This document shows positions 19,639 through 32,193 of a stretch of DNA of 64,000 bases, in pieces (position 1 is the stretch's first letter; each line of letters opens with the position of its first letter). The stretch covers positions 16,306,001 through 16,370,000 of the forward strand of contig JBHGNT010000001.1 of assembly GCA_043228905.1 (NCBI GenBank), given 5' to 3'. A program made the position numbers and the translations under genes. The notes below the pieces were generated by a model. The model was not told the DNA's origin, did no database searches, and saw only the letters and a program-made list of their open reading frames with translations. The DNA comes from Azolla caroliniana. Lineage: Eukaryota > Polypodiophyta.

Positions 19639-22600
19639 ATGGCATCAACATCAGGCTCGTCAGAAATGAGTCTACGAAAGTTCGATGGATCGAACTTCAA
19701 CTTCTGGAAGGAACAAATGCAGGACTATCTCATAGTCAAGGGGCAAATCGACCCCATCGAAAATGAAGAACCTCCAGAAGGATACAAACCAATTGAGTGG
19801 CAGAAGCTGGACAGAATTGTCCGCGCCACGATTCGGATGCACCTATCGGAATCGGTATACTTTACGGTGCAATCGTGTACGACAGCATTCGAACTGTGGA
19901 AAACACTGTCGGACACTTACGAAAAGAAGGTCGCCGCAACGAAGATGTTTCTGATCCGGCGCCTCTACAACTTGCGGATGAAAGAATCCGATTCGGTTCA
20001 GGCACACCTCAATGAGTACGAAAGCATCAGTTCCCAAATCTCATCTCAGGGGACGGCAATCGAGGATGAACTCAGAGCAATGATACTCATGAGCAGCCTT
20101 CCCTCATCATGGGAAACTTTCGTCACAACTGTGTGCAACGCGTCAACCACGGCTGTTAAATACTCTGAAGTCACGAGCGCAATCCTGACCGAAGCAGCTC
20201 GGAGAAAGTCTTTCGCCAAAGACTCAACAGAAGACGCTTACGTAGTACAAGGTTCGACAGACCGATCGAACACACGAGGAAGAGATTCCTCACGACCGCC
20301 GAACAATCAGCGAAGACGGAGCCAGTCACGGGATAACCGAATCTGCAACTACTGCAAGAAACCCGGACACATCAAAGCCGACTGCCGCGCACTCAAGAAC
20401 AAGAACAACAAGAAGAGTGGCCGGCATGAGGAGATCAACTACGTCAGCTTCTCAGCTGATGTGCTACCAGACGACCCGAACATACTATCAATCGAAAATC
20501 CAGTTGGCTCAGAAGTTCTGCTCACGACTGAAGAATCGAGCACATGGCTCTTGGATTCGGGCGCGTCATTTCACGTGACTCCTCATCGATCCCAATTTCG
20601 GCAATATACGATCCGTCACTCCGACTCAGTTCGGGTCGGCAACTCACAACACTGTGACATCATAGGAATCGGCACAGTAGAGCTCAACCTTGCAGGTGGC
20701 TCTACACTTGTACTCCACAATGTCCGACATGTACCCGAGCTCTCAAGGCCATTGATCTCAGTCGGACAACTAGATGAAGACGGCATTCGTGCCGGTTTCT
20801 CTTCGGGAGGGTGGACACTCCACAGGGGGAACCTCCTGCTTGCTAGAGGACCCAAGATACACTCACTGTATCCGTTACATGTTACGCTCAGAGAGGGTAA
20901 CCTGTTTTTGGTGGATATTCCTGTGTCATCACTATGGCACCGACGATTGGGACACCTCAGCAAGGCCGGCATCACGCATCTATCTAGAGCCGGATACATC
21001 CCCAAACTCTCCTTCTCTGACCATCAATTCTGCGAGCATTGCCAGTATGGCAAACAAGCCGCCGCATCACACCCGACATCAGCACCAAGAGAAACGAGAC
21101 CTCTCGATTTGGTCCACTCGGACGTCTGCGGCCCAATGCCGCATCAGTCTCTAGGCGGTGCATCTTACTTCGTCACTTTCATTGACGACTCGACTCGAAA
21201 GGTGTGGGCGTATCCAATTCGCACCAAAGATCGTGTCTTCTCAATCTTTTCAGATTGGCTCGCTATGGTGGAAAATCAAACCGACCGAAAGCTGAAATGC
21301 TTTCGGACGGACAATGGGGGAGAGTTCAAATCCGAAGAATTCGTCAAATTCTGCCGACAACGCGGCATTCGACGTGAACTTACGGCACCACACAGTCCGG
21401 AGCAAAACGGGATTGCCGAACGCATGAATCGGACAATCCAAGAACGGATAGTTTCCATGCTCCAACACTCCGGACTATCGGATGGCTTCTGGGCAGAGGC
21501 TCTACTCACGGCAGCACACATAATCAATATGTCGCCAAGTAGACCTCTAGGACTTCAAATCCCTCAAGAACTATGGATCGGCAGTAAGCCGAATTACGAC
21601 AAGCTGAGGATCTTCGGATGCGAGGCGTACGCCCTTATTCCGAAAGATGATCGCCGAAAACTTGCACCTCGGTCCAGGAAATGCATTTTCCTTGGATATG
21701 GATCCGACAGCGAAATGGGATACCGACTCTGGGACCCCGAACGCAGACAAATCGTTCGAAGTTCGGACGTTGTGTTCAACGAGTCGGCTATGAATCCATC
21801 AATCGAAAAACCAATCGAAGTCCGAAGGGTAACATTTTCCGATGTGCCGACCCTTCTAGAAGGCCCTGCTCTCAACACACGGTCAGCTTCACGGGTAGCT
21901 GAACCTTACACTACCGACTCGTACAACCCCGACTCGGCACAGCAGAACAATCCGCTTTCGGACCATCCGACCACGATACCCGATGCGACCAGTCCAATCA
22001 TGCCTCGACGATCCGAGAGACTGTCGCAACCTCCGGAGAGGTACTCTCCTGGAATTTTCTTCACCGACGCCGGCGAACCGACGTCTTACGAAGAAGCATC
22101 GACATCTGTCGATTCAGCCACCTGGCATCTGGCGATGGAGTCGGAAATGCACTCCATTCGGGCAAACAAGACTTGGGATCTGGTCGAATTACCTAGGAAC
22201 CGACGTGCTCTTCCTTGCAAGTGGGTTTATCGACTAAAAGAGACGTCAGATTCGACCACCCCAAAGTACAAGGCCAGATTAGTTGCGAAGGGCTTCCGAC
22301 AAGAATATGGCGTCGACTTCGACGAGATTTTTTCACCAGTGGTGAAAATGACAACCCTTCGTTTCCTACTCGGCGTAGTGGCAGCCGACAACCTGGAGCT
22401 GATTCAGCTAGATGTCAAAACAGCCTTCCTCCATGGTGATCTCGAGGAGGAAATTTATATGGAGCAGCCAAAAGGCTTCGTGGCAACCGGCCAAGAACAT
22501 CTAGTCTGCCGACTCAGGAAGAGTCTATACGGCCTCAAACAGGCACCGCGACAATGGTACAAGAAGTTCGACGACTTCATCCAATCGATCGGCTTCTCCA

Positions 22601-23652
22601 AAAGCGATGAGGACCATTGTCTCTTCACCAACACAGCTCAAGATGGATCACCCATCTTCCTCATCATTTACGTGGACGACATGCTAATTTCTGGACGCCA
22701 CGCAGGCGAACTTGCCGATCTCGTTCGGCAACTGCGGTTGAAGTTTGCCATGAAGGACCTCGGTCCGGCACGACACATACTCGGCATGAAGATTAGTCGG
22801 CATCGCGATAAACGACATCTTTTTCTGTCTCAGACCGACTATATCCGACGTGTCTTAGAACGCTTCAACATGCAATCAGCCAAATCTGCTTCAACCCCGC
22901 TCCCTATGAATCTTCGGCTCTCTCAGCGAGACTGCCCGACATCCGGTCCGGAGGGGGAAGATATGAAGTCGGTACCGTATGCACCGGCAGTCGGCTCTCT
23001 TATGTACCTGATGGTCGCGACACGGCCTGATATTTCTCACGCCGTAGGAGTCGTTAGCAGATTTATGCATAACCCTGGCCGATCGCATTGGAACGCAGTC
23101 AAGCATGTGTTCAGATATCTGACTGGCACAAAAGACCATGGCATTCTTTTCGGTCCGAACCGAACCTCAGGCGTAGTCGGTTACACCGACTCGGACTTCG
23201 CCGGCTGTATAGACAGTCGGAAATCAACAACCGGATACTGCTTCAAATTCGGCAATGGAGCAATCTCGTGGAAGTCGAAACTTCAGGAGTGCACAGCGAC
23301 CTCAACGACCGAAGCAGAATATGTAGCTGCGTCCGACGCAGCAAAAGAAGCTTTGTGGCTCGGTCGGCTGGCGCACACGTTTCGACAAGTCGACCATGAC
23401 TCGGCTCCAGTTGTCTACAGCGACAGCCAAGGTGCTGTTGCCTTGTCGAAAAATCCGGTTCACCACAACGCCTCCAAACATATCGACGTTCGATATCATT
23501 TCGTTCGGGACTGCGTCATTTCAGGGAAAATCGGTCTAGAGAAAATATCCACAACCGATAATGTCGCAGATGGAATGACCAAGTGTCTTTCGGCAGACCG
23601 TTTTCGGTCTCTTCGGCATCAGATGGGCGTAACGACAAACCAGTCCGGTTAG
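19639..23652 (+). CDS. Copia-6A gag-pol polyprotein, full length
   Basis: One open frame of 1,337 residues starts at ATG 19639; the triplet before it is TTG and is not needed. The order is that of Ty1/copia: UBN2-type gag (KFDGSNFNFWKEQMQDYL near the start), CCHC knuckle CNYCKKPGHIKADC (236-249), aspartic protease WLLDSGASFHVT (Asp 306), GAG-pre-integrase LWHRRLGHLSKAG with CEHCQYGKQ, integrase with Asp 495, Asp 558 and Glu 594 (the D,D-35-E pattern), RT with LIIYVDDMLISG (YVDD 1011-1014), and RNase H with YTDSDFAG, TTEAEYVA and YSDSQGAVAL. All key residues are present. The ORF should encode capsid, cleavage, cDNA synthesis and integration functions. Whether it is expressed cannot be seen. 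Confidence 0.97.
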   Translation: MASTSGSSEMSLRKFDGSNFNFWKEQMQDYLIVKGQIDPIENEEPPEGYKPIEWQKLDRIVRATIRMHLSESVYFTVQSCTTAFELWKTLSDTYEKKVAATKMFLIRRLYNLRMKESDSVQAHLNEYESISSQISSQGTAIEDELRAMILMSSLPSSWETFVTTVCNASTTAVKYSEVTSAILTEAARRKSFAKDSTEDAYVVQGSTDRSNTRGRDSSRPPNNQRRRSQSRDNRICNYCKKPGHIKADCRALKNKNNKKSGRHEEINYVSFSADVLPDDPNILSIENPVGSEVLLTTEESSTWLLDSGASFHVTPHRSQFRQYTIRHSDSVRVGNSQHCDIIGIGTVELNLAGGSTLVLHNVRHVPELSRPLISVGQLDEDGIRAGFSSGGWTLHRGNLLLARGPKIHSLYPLHVTLREGNLFLVDIPVSSLWHRRLGHLSKAGITHLSRAGYIPKLSFSDHQFCEHCQYGKQAAASHPTSAPRETRPLDLVHSDVCGPMPHQSLGGASYFVTFIDDSTRKVWAYPIRTKDRVFSIFSDWLAMVENQTDRKLKCFRTDNGGEFKSEEFVKFCRQRGIRRELTAPHSPEQNGIAERMNRTIQERIVSMLQHSGLSDGFWAEALLTAAHIINMSPSRPLGLQIPQELWIGSKPNYDKLRIFGCEAYALIPKDDRRKLAPRSRKCIFLGYGSDSEMGYRLWDPERRQIVRSSDVVFNESAMNPSIEKPIEVRRVTFSDVPTLLEGPALNTRSASRVAEPYTTDSYNPDSAQQNNPLSDHPTTIPDATSPIMPRRSERLSQPPERYSPGIFFTDAGEPTSYEEASTSVDSATWHLAMESEMHSIRANKTWDLVELPRNRRALPCKWVYRLKETSDSTTPKYKARLVAKGFRQEYGVDFDEIFSPVVKMTTLRFLLGVVAADNLELIQLDVKTAFLHGDLEEEIYMEQPKGFVATGQEHLVCRLRKSLYGLKQAPRQWYKKFDDFIQSIGFSKSDEDHCLFTNTAQDGSPIFLIIYVDDMLISGRHAGELADLVRQLRLKFAMKDLGPARHILGMKISRHRDKRHLFLSQTDYIRRVLERFNMQSAKSASTPLPMNLRLSQRDCPTSGPEGEDMKSVPYAPAVGSLMYLMVATRPDISHAVGVVSRFMHNPGRSHWNAVKHVFRYLTGTKDHGILFGPNRTSGVVGYTDSDFAGCIDSRKSTTGYCFKFGNGAISWKSKLQECTATSTTEAEYVAASDAAKEALWLGRLAHTFRQVDHDSAPVVYSDSQGAVALSKNPVHHNASKHIDVRYHFVRDCVISGKIGLEKISTTDNVADGMTKCLSADRFRSLRHQMGVTTNQSG

Positions 23653-23845
23653 AGCCGGACACAGAGCAGGATGGTTCCCGACAACCGACATCAGTTCCTT
23701 AATGATCGGCTTCAACTGTTCCGACCCGACCAGTTCGGTCTTCTGCCTTCGGACCCTGCCGACTGGAACAAAGCTGATATGTCCGAGAACCTAAGTCTAT
23801 ACCTATAATCTTAGATAACCCATGTATACGCCCATTACGGGGGAG

Positions 23846-24134
23846 TGTCGAATACCTGTGTATAATGGACGTATTCACATTATCCCGTTTTGGCCATTTA
23901 TGTAATTAGCATAAAGGGTAGTTGCCCTAAGTCGGTCACTATATATAGTGACCTTGTAACCTCTTTGTGAGGTTGGTTGTTGTATTATTTGTTTATGCAA
24001 TAGAAAGTCTTTTGTGCCTCTTTGTCTCTCTCTCTCTCTCTCTCTGTGCAACGACCTACGAACAGTCATACGCAGGTACTGAACAGCAATCGAATGCTTC
24101 TAGATCTTCCGCATTGACGACATTGCTTACAACA
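23846..24134 (+). repeat. Copia-6A 3' LTR
   Basis: The 289-bp repeat appears identical to the 5' copy. It is followed by the GGCCC duplication and the resumed Gypsy-1 frame. Confidence 0.95.
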
Positions 24135-27036
24135 GGCCCGTGCTTAGGAACTGGTGCATGTTTGTCAGCCATTTATCTTCTGATGCCACCGTGTCGTCCG
24201 CTGCCGTTTCCGGGGTGATCCGGAATAACTCCGCGTCCGGGAATTCATCCGCTACTCCGTCGCCTGGTTCTCCGGACTCTAACCGGCTCAGATAGTCTGC
24301 TACGGCATGCTGGATACCGAGCCGGTGGAAAATCTCGAATTCGAACTCCTGCAACAGCAAGGTCCAACGGGCCAACTTACCGGTCAGGGACGCCTTGGAA
24401 ACTAAGTAGAGGAGCGCCGAGTGATCCACATGGAAGGAGAACTTCCTTCCCAATAGGTAGTGACGAAACTTTGTTACACTGTAGATCATGCCCAGAGCCT
24501 CCCGTTCCGTCGTTGAATAGTTCTTCTCCGCTTGGGACAGCTTCCGGCTGGCGTAATATACCGGCCGGTACCATTTGGGCTCCGTAAGCTGCATTAAGGC
24601 GCTGCCAATAGCGATGTCGGACGCGTCCACGAACACGTGAAATTCCTTGCTCCAATCCGGAGGCTGCACGACGGGTGCTTGCGATAAAAGTACCTTCAGG
24701 GCATTGTATGCCTTATCCTCCGTATCCGTCCATTGGAACGGTGTCCGATGTACCGCGGTGTGTAGTGGTGTAGCCAAATCAGCCAAGTGACGGAGCATCC
24801 GGCTGTGCCACCGGATCTGTCCTAAGAATCGGCTTAGTGCTTTGGCTGTTTTCGGTGCCGGTGCCCCTAGTATGGCGTTTACTTTGTCCGGGTCGACCGC
24901 AATGCCCTCCTTACTGACAATGTGTCCCAGCAATATTCCACTTGAAACTCCAAAGATGCATTTCGCTGGATTTAAGCTTAGCCGGTATAACCTACACTTT
25001 TCAAGGCATAACCGGAGGTGCTGCAAGTGGTCTTTTCCCCGGCTATAGACTGCAAAATCATCCAGGAAAACTTGCATGAAGGCAGGAATGTATTCGCCGA
25101 AGATCTCCATGATGATTCGCTGGAACGTTGCTGGTGCCGTTTTTAGGCCGAACATCATGACTTCGGCCACAAACACCCCCCATTCGGTGACGAACGCTGT
25201 CTTCTCCTGGTCGTCCGGGTGCATCCGAATTTGATTGTACCCGCTGAACCCGTCTAGAAAGCTATAAACTTCATGACCGGCGACGGCATCCAGTACTCCG
25301 TCCGTGAACGGAAGAGGGAATGCATCCGTAATTGTGGCGGCATTTAGTTTCCTGTAATCTACGCACACACGGATTTTACCGTTCTTCTTGGGGACGACGA
25401 CGATGGGGCTTAGCCACGTCGCTTTCTTTACCGGCCGGATGAAGCCCACTCTTAGGAGTTTGTCGATTTCCTCCTTTACTTTGGCGGCGTAGTTGGGGTT
25501 CATTCGGTAACGTCGTTGCGCCACTGGTTTCGCGTCCTTGCCTAAGTGGATCTGATGCTGATATAACTGAGGGTCCAGCCCTCGCATGTCCTCGTATGAC
25601 CAGGCGAATACGTCGCGAAACTCCGTGAGAAGTTTGATCATCGCTGCTTTATCTTCCGGCTTCATTTCTTTGGCGATGTGAACCGGCTTTGATTCGTCCT
25701 TGCTTCCTAGGTTCACTTCGTCGAGCTGGGATGCTTTTACCCGTTGGGAAACGGCCATTTCCCGTTCCAATGCTTCCTGTGCTTGCCGTAATTCCCGAAT
25801 CGCATCTTTGTCTGGTTCGGCCTCGGTGTCGTCCCGCTGCGGCAAGTATGGCGCTACGGCTTCAGCTACGTCAATCTCGAAGAGTGGTACGATCTTCGGA
25901 TGTTCCTCCAAGTACTGGGCTTCTTCGTCGTCTGCCAATCCTTCAAGCATGTTCACACATTCTGCATACAGCGGTGTGCATTCCTTACCGTTGCTCGTCC
26001 GTGGTTGTGTCGGTACCCGGACCTTGGCTTTTCCGCGCCGGAAGGTGATCATATTTTTCCGCCAATTTTGCTTGATGTGTGCTGTTTTCAGCCATGGTCT
26101 GCCCAGCAACAGAGGGTACGCGCCTTGCGCCTGTAGCTGCAGCACGACAGCCGAGATGTGAAATGTGTGGCCTCCTATGGTGACTTCCAATTTCCGTATT
26201 AAGCCCGTCGGCCGTACCGAACTTGTATCCGCCATCCGTAGCCAGAACGGGCATGGCTCCCATTCATGTATTCCCAAGGCATCACACGTACGGAGGCTTA
26301 TTACGTTCACCCCGGAACCTCCATCGATTACCGTGCCGGGAAGTTCGTGCCCTTTGACAATAGCTGTAATTGCCGGACTACTAGTGTCCACCACCGTCGG
26401 TCCCTCCTCCGGGTTCGAGAAGAGGACTGGTGCCGGTGGGGCTATGCCGTCTGTCATGCCCGTTTTTAGCCCTTCCGTAAATCGCGGCACGAGTTGCAAG
26501 AGTCTTCCTAACGGCAACGTGATCTGACATTCTTGCAGTGCTTGCCATGTCTCGTTTTCTGGGTGGCTACCGCCGGCACTCCCTATGGTATTTGCCTTTT
26601 GCCGTTCCGCGTCCGCGACGTTCTTTTCATTGGCTTCCTTCACCCATTCCGTCGCCTGTTTTCGTATGGCCTCTTGTGTTTCCCACTCTTTGGCCATGCC
26701 TTTCGACCGTGTGGTTACTTGCTGTACATCCGTCACTTCCGGAACCACCATATTAACTGCTGGTCGTTTCTCGTAGCTCTTTACCGGGCACTGGTTACTG
26801 TAGTGGCCTTCCTGCCTGCAGTAGTAGCAGTACTCTTTACGGGTATTGCTGGATTCAGCATTGCTGGTAGCCGGAGTTGGTCCCGTAGCGAGTGGTGCGT
26901 TCTGTGCCGGTTGGCTCCTTGGGATTCCATGTTCCGGGTCCCTAGGGTGACCACTTTTCTTGAAGTTACGTTTCTTATTATTCTTATTCTTATTTCGGTA
27001 GTCCGGTCGTGGTGGATCGTAAAATCGGCCGTAGTC
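24135..27036 (-). CDS. Gypsy-1 gag-pol, zinc knuckle, protease, RT and RNase H segment
   Basis: This open segment has a third CCHC knuckle (CYYCRQEGHYSNQC), a retropepsin-like site VIDGGSGVNVIS where Gly replaces the usual Ser/Thr after Asp, the RT (VRVGFIRPV-like thumb region, RVCVDYRKLNAATI, YSFLDGFSGYNQI, FMQVFLDDFAVYS with FLDD in the catalytic box) and an RNase H (FHVFVDASDIAIGSAL, STTEREALGMIYSV, VDHSALLYLV). It joins the gag segment at 32473 and the integrase segment at 18667 in frame when one TSD copy each is discounted. No internal stop is present. The DGGSG variant at the protease site is unusual but known in some plant gypsy lineages, as far as I recall. Confidence 0.9.
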
Positions 27037-27041
27037 CTCCT

Positions 27042-27320
27042 TGTCGAATACATGTGTATAATGGACGTATTCACACCATCCCGTTTTGGCCATTTATGTA
27101 ATTAGCATAAAGGGTAGTTGCCCTAAGTCGGTCACTATATATAGTGACCTTGTAACCTCTTTGTGAGGTTGGTTGTTGTATTGTTGCTTTATCAAATAAG
27201 AACTCTTTTGTGTCTCTCTCTCTCTCTCTCTGTGCAACGACCTACATTCTGTCATACACAGGGAATAAACAGGAATCGAGTGCTTCAAGATCTTCCGCAC
27301 TGACGACATTGCTTCCAACA
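27042..27320 (+). repeat. Copia-6B 5' LTR
   Basis: The 279-bp LTR starts TGTCGAATACATGTG and ends TTGCTTCCAACA. It shares the 20-bp palindrome (27130-27149) with 6A, but the downstream part (TTGTTGCTTTATCAAATAAG) differs clearly from 6A. Confidence 0.95.
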
Positions 27321-27986
27321 TCTGGTATCAGAGCCTGCACAGTAGTCGGTCCTTCAATCCGCTGTCGGCCGTCGTCTCTGCATTCGGTTTCCTGCGTCAT
27401 TCGAAGAAAGAGAGAAGAAGAACAAAAACGAGGTTTGCACCTCATCGCGTTAGATCCTCTTGCTTGGAGTAAGCCCACAGGTTGTACTCCGTTCCGTGTG
27501 ATCGTAACCGCTCGAGGTGAAATCCCCTTGTGCAACTTTGACACGATCGTGCTCCATTCGGTTAAACGGCATTCGAGGAGGTCATCAAACGCCGCTCGTT
27601 GTAACCACCCGGTGCAGATCGGTCTCAAGACAACAACCCCAAATTCGTGCTTCATCCGGCTGATCGACATTCGAGAGGATCAGTTGGATCTGTCTCTCCC
27701 GTCGCTGCAGTCAACCGAAGCAGAATCCGTCCAGATAATCGGTTTCAATAATCGGTATTCGGCACATATATCCGAAGCGAACCGGGCTCACTCCGACTCG
27801 GCAACACTCGGGAAGACCAGTCGGTTCTGTCCCTCAAGTTACCGGAGTCAATTCGAGCAAGTTCCGAAGCCGAACCGACTCGGGTTCAAATCCGACTAGA
27901 ACGATATCGGGTGAGCCAACCGGCTGCACTCCAACAAGGTTCACAGTCAACTCTGAACCGAGCTTCGTCAACCGAAACCGAATTTG

Positions 27987-30900
27987 ATGGCATCAACATC
28001 AGGCTCGTCAGAAATGAGTCTATGAAAGTTCGATGGATCGAACTTCAACTTCTGGAAGGAACAAATGCAGGACTATCTCATAGTCAAGGGGCAAATCGAC
28101 CCCATCGAAAATGAAGAACCTCCAGAAGGATACAAACCAATTGAGTGGCAGAAGCTGGACAGAATTGTCCGCGCCACGATTCGGATGCACCTATCGGAAT
28201 CGGTATACTTTACGGTGCAATCGTGTACGACAGCATTCGAACTGTGGAAAACACTGTCGGACACTTACGAAAAGAAGGTCGCCGCAACGAAGATGTTTCT
28301 GATCCGGCGCCTCTACAACTTGCGGATGAAAGAATCCGATTCGGTTCAGGCACACCTCAATGAGTACGAAAGCATCAGTTCCCAAATCTCATCTCAGGGG
28401 ACGGCAATCGAGGATGAACTCAGAGCAATGATACTCATGAGCAGCCTTCCCTCATCATGGGAAACTTTCGTCACAACTGTGTGCAACGCGTCAACCACGG
28501 CTGTTAAATACTCTGAAGTCACGAGCGCAATCCTGACCGAAGCAGCTCGGAGAAAGTCTTTCGCCAAAGACTCAACAGAAGACGCTTACGTAGTACAAGG
28601 TTCGACAGACCGATCGAACACACGAGGAAGAGATTCCTCACGACCGCCGAACAATCAGCGAAGACGGAGCCAGTCACGGGATAACCGAATCTGCAACTAC
28701 TGCAAGAAACCCGGACACATCAAAGCCGACTGCCGCGCACTCAAGAACAAGAACAACAAGAAGAGTGGCCGGCATGAGGAGATCAACTACGTCAGCTTCT
28801 CAGCTGATGTGCTACCAGACGACCCGAACATACTATCAATCGAAAATCCAGTTGGCTCAGAAGTTCTGCTCACGACTGAAGAATCGAGCACATGGCTCTT
28901 GGATTCGGGCGCGTCATTTCACGTGACTCCTCATCGATCCCAATTTCGGCAATATACGATCCGTCACTCCGACTCAGTTCGGGTCGGCAACTCACAACAC
29001 TGTGACATCATAGGAATCGGCACAGTAGAGCTCAACCTTGCAGGTGGCTCTACACTTGTACTCCACAATGTCCGACATGTACCCGAGCTCTCAAGGCCAT
29101 TGATCTCAGTCGGACAACTAGATGAAGACGGCATTCGTGCCGGTTTCTCTTCGGGAGGGTGGACACTCCACAGGGGGAACCTCCTGCTTGCTAGAGGACC
29201 CAAGATACACTCACTGTATCCGTTACATGTCACGCTCAGAGAGGGTAACCTGTTTTTGGTGGATATTCCTGTGTCATCACTATGGCACCGACGATTGGGA
29301 CACCTCAGCAAGGCCGGCATCACGCATCTATCTAGAGCCGGATACATCCCCAAACTCTCCTTCTCTGACCATCAATTCTGCGAGCATTGCCAGTATGGCA
29401 AACAAGCCGCCGCATCACACCCGACATCAGCACCAAGAGAAACGAGACCTCTCGATTTGGTCCACTCGGACGTCTGCGGCCCAATGCCGCATCAGTCTCT
29501 AGGCGGTGCATCTTACTTCGTCACTTTCATTGACGACTCGACTCGAAAGGTGTGGGCGTATCCAATTCGCACCAAAGATCGTGTCTTCTCAATCTTTTCA
29601 GATTGGCTCGCTATGGTGGAAAATCAAACCGACCGAAAGCTGAAATGCTTTCGGACGGACAATGGGGGAGAGTTCAAATCCGAAGAATTCGTCAAATTCT
29701 GCCGACAACGCGGCATTCGACGTGAACTTACGGCACCACACAGTCCGGAGCAAAACGGGATTGCAGAGCGAATGAATCGGACAATCCAAGAACGGATAGT
29801 TTCCATGCTCCAACACTCCGGACTGTCGGATGGCTTCTGGGCAGAGGCTCTACTCACGGCAGTACACATAATCAATATGTCGCCAAGTAGACCTCTAGGA
29901 CTTCAAATTCCTCAGGAACTATGGATCGGCAGAAAGCCGAATTACGACAAGCTGAGGATCTTCGGATGCGAGGCGTATGCCCTTATTCCGAAAGATGATC
30001 GCCGCAAACTTGCACCTCGGTCCAGGAAATGCATTTTCCTTGGATATGGATCCGACGGCGAAATGGGATACCGACTCTGGGACCCCGAACGCAGACAAAT
30101 CGTTCGAAGTTCGGACGTTGTGTTCAACGAGTCGGCTATGAATCCATCTGTCGAAAAACCGATCGAAGTCCGAAGGGTAACATTCTCCGATGTGCCGACC
30201 CTTCAAGAAGGCCCCGCCCTCAACACACGGTCAGCTTCACGGGTAGCTGAACCTTACACTACCGACTCAGACAACTCTGACTCGGCACAGCCGAATGATT
30301 CGGTTTCGGACCATCCGACCTCGATACCCGATGCGACCAGTCCAATCCTACTTCGACGATCCGAGAGACTGTCGCAACCTCCGGAGAGATATTCTCCTGG
30401 AATTTTCTTCACCGACGCCGGCGAACCGACGTCTTACGAAGAAGCATCGACATCTGTCGATTCCGCCACCTGGCATCTGGCGATGGAGTCGGAAATGCAC
30501 TCCATTCGGGCAAACAAGACCTGGGATCTGGTCGAATTACCTAGGAACCGACGTGCTCTTCCTTGCAAGTGGGTTTATCGACTAAAAGAGACGTCTGATT
30601 CGACCACCCCAAAGTACAAGGCCAGATTAGTTGCGAAGGGCTTCCGACAAGAATATGGCGTCGACTTCGACGAGATTTTTTCACCAGTGGTGAAAATGAC
30701 AACCCTCCGTTTTCTACTCGGCGTAGTGGCCGCCGACAACTTGGAGCTGATTCAGCTAGATGTCAAAACCGCCTTCCTCCATGGTGATCTCGAGGAGGAA
30801 ATTTATATGGAGCAGCCAAAAGGCTTCGTGGCCACCGGCCAAGAACATCTAGTCTGCCGACTCAGGAAGAGTCTATACGGCCTCAAACAGGCACCACGAC

Positions 30901-32000
30901 AATGGTACAAGAAGTTCGACGACTTCATCCAATCGATCGGCTTCTCCAAAAGCGATGAGGACCATTGTCTCTTCACCAACACAGCTCAAGATGGATCACC
31001 CATCTTCCTCATCATCTACGTGGACGACATGCTAATTTCTGGACGCCACGCGGGCGAACTTGCCGATCTCGTTCGGCAACTGCGGTTGAAGTTTGCCATG
31101 AAGGACCTCGGTCCGGCACGACACATCCTTGGCATGAAGATTAGTCGGCATCGCGATAAACGACATCTTTTTTTGTCTCAGACCGACTATATCGGACGTG
31201 TCTTAGAACGCTTCAACATGCAATCAGCCAAATCTGCTTCAACCCCGCTCCCCATGAATCTTCGGCTCTCTCAGCGAGACTGCCCGACATCCGGTCCGGA
31301 GGGGGAAGATATGAAGTCGGTACCGTATGCACCGGCAGTCGGCTCTCTCATGTACCTGATGGTCGCGACACGGCCTGATATTTCTCACGCCGTAGGAGTC
31401 GTTAGCAGATTTATGCACAATCCTGGCCGATCGCATTGGAACGCAGTCAAGCATGTGTTCAGATATCTGGCTGGCACAAAAGATCATGGCATTCTTTTCG
31501 GTCCGAACCGAACCTCAGGCGTAGTCGGTTACACCGACTCGGATTTCGCCGGCTGTGTAGACAGTCGGAAATCAACAACCGGATACTGCTTCAAATTCGG
31601 CAATGGAGCAATCTCGTGGAAGTCGAAACTTCAGGAGTGCACAGCGACCTCAACGACCGAAGCAGAATATGTAGCTGCGTCCGACGCAGCAAAAGAAGCT
31701 TTGTGGCTCGGTCGGCTGGCGCACATGTTTCGACAAGTCGAACATGACTCGGCTCCAGTTGTCTACAGCGACAGTCAAGGTGCTGTTGCCTTGTCGAAAA
31801 ATCCGGTTCACCACAACGCCTCCAAACATATCGACGTTCGATATCACTTCGTTCGGGACTGCGTCATTTCAGGGAAAATCGGTCTAGAGAAAATATCCAC
31901 AACCGATAATGTCGCAGATGGAATGACCAAATGTCTCTCGGCAGACCGTTTTCGGTCTCTTCGGCATCAGATGGGCGTAACGACAAACCAGTCCGGTTAG
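27987..32000 (+). pseudogene. Copia-6B gag-pol, interrupted by a stop at codon 13
   Basis: The ATG at 27987 corresponds to 19639 in 6A. Codon 13 is TGA (28023-28025) where 6A has CGA, a C-to-T change at a CpG. The remaining 1,311 codons from Met at 28065 to the stop at 32000 are open and carry every motif listed for 6A: CCHC, DSGA protease, D,D-35-E integrase, YVDD RT and RNase H. Initiation at the internal Met (MQDYLIVKGQ) would lose only about 26 residues, so a partly functional product is possible. Otherwise it is a one-mutation pseudogene. Confidence 0.93.
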
Positions 32001-32193
32001 AGCCGGACACAGAGCAGGATGGTTCCCGACAACCGACATCAGCTCCTTAATGATCGGCTTCAACTGTTCCGACCCGACCAGTTCGGTCTTCTGTCTTCGG
32101 ATCCTGCCGACTCGAACAAAGCTGATATGTCCGAGAACCTAAGTCTATACCTGTAATCTTAGATAACCCATGTATACGCCCATTACGGGGGAG

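Larger units (their letters stand above)
18673..24134 (+). mobile_element. Copia-6A: intact-looking Ty1/copia element
   Basis: The 5,462-bp element has 289-bp LTRs (18673-18961 and 23846-24134) that look identical base for base. The 5-bp duplication GGCCC is perfect (18668-18672 and 24135-24139). It has a PBS TGGTATCAGAGC and a purine tract ACGGGGGAG before the 3' LTR. One uninterrupted polyprotein of 1,337 codons lies inside. It is opposite in orientation to Gypsy-1, which it interrupts within pol. Identical LTRs and an open frame mark it as one of the youngest insertions. Confidence 0.96.
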
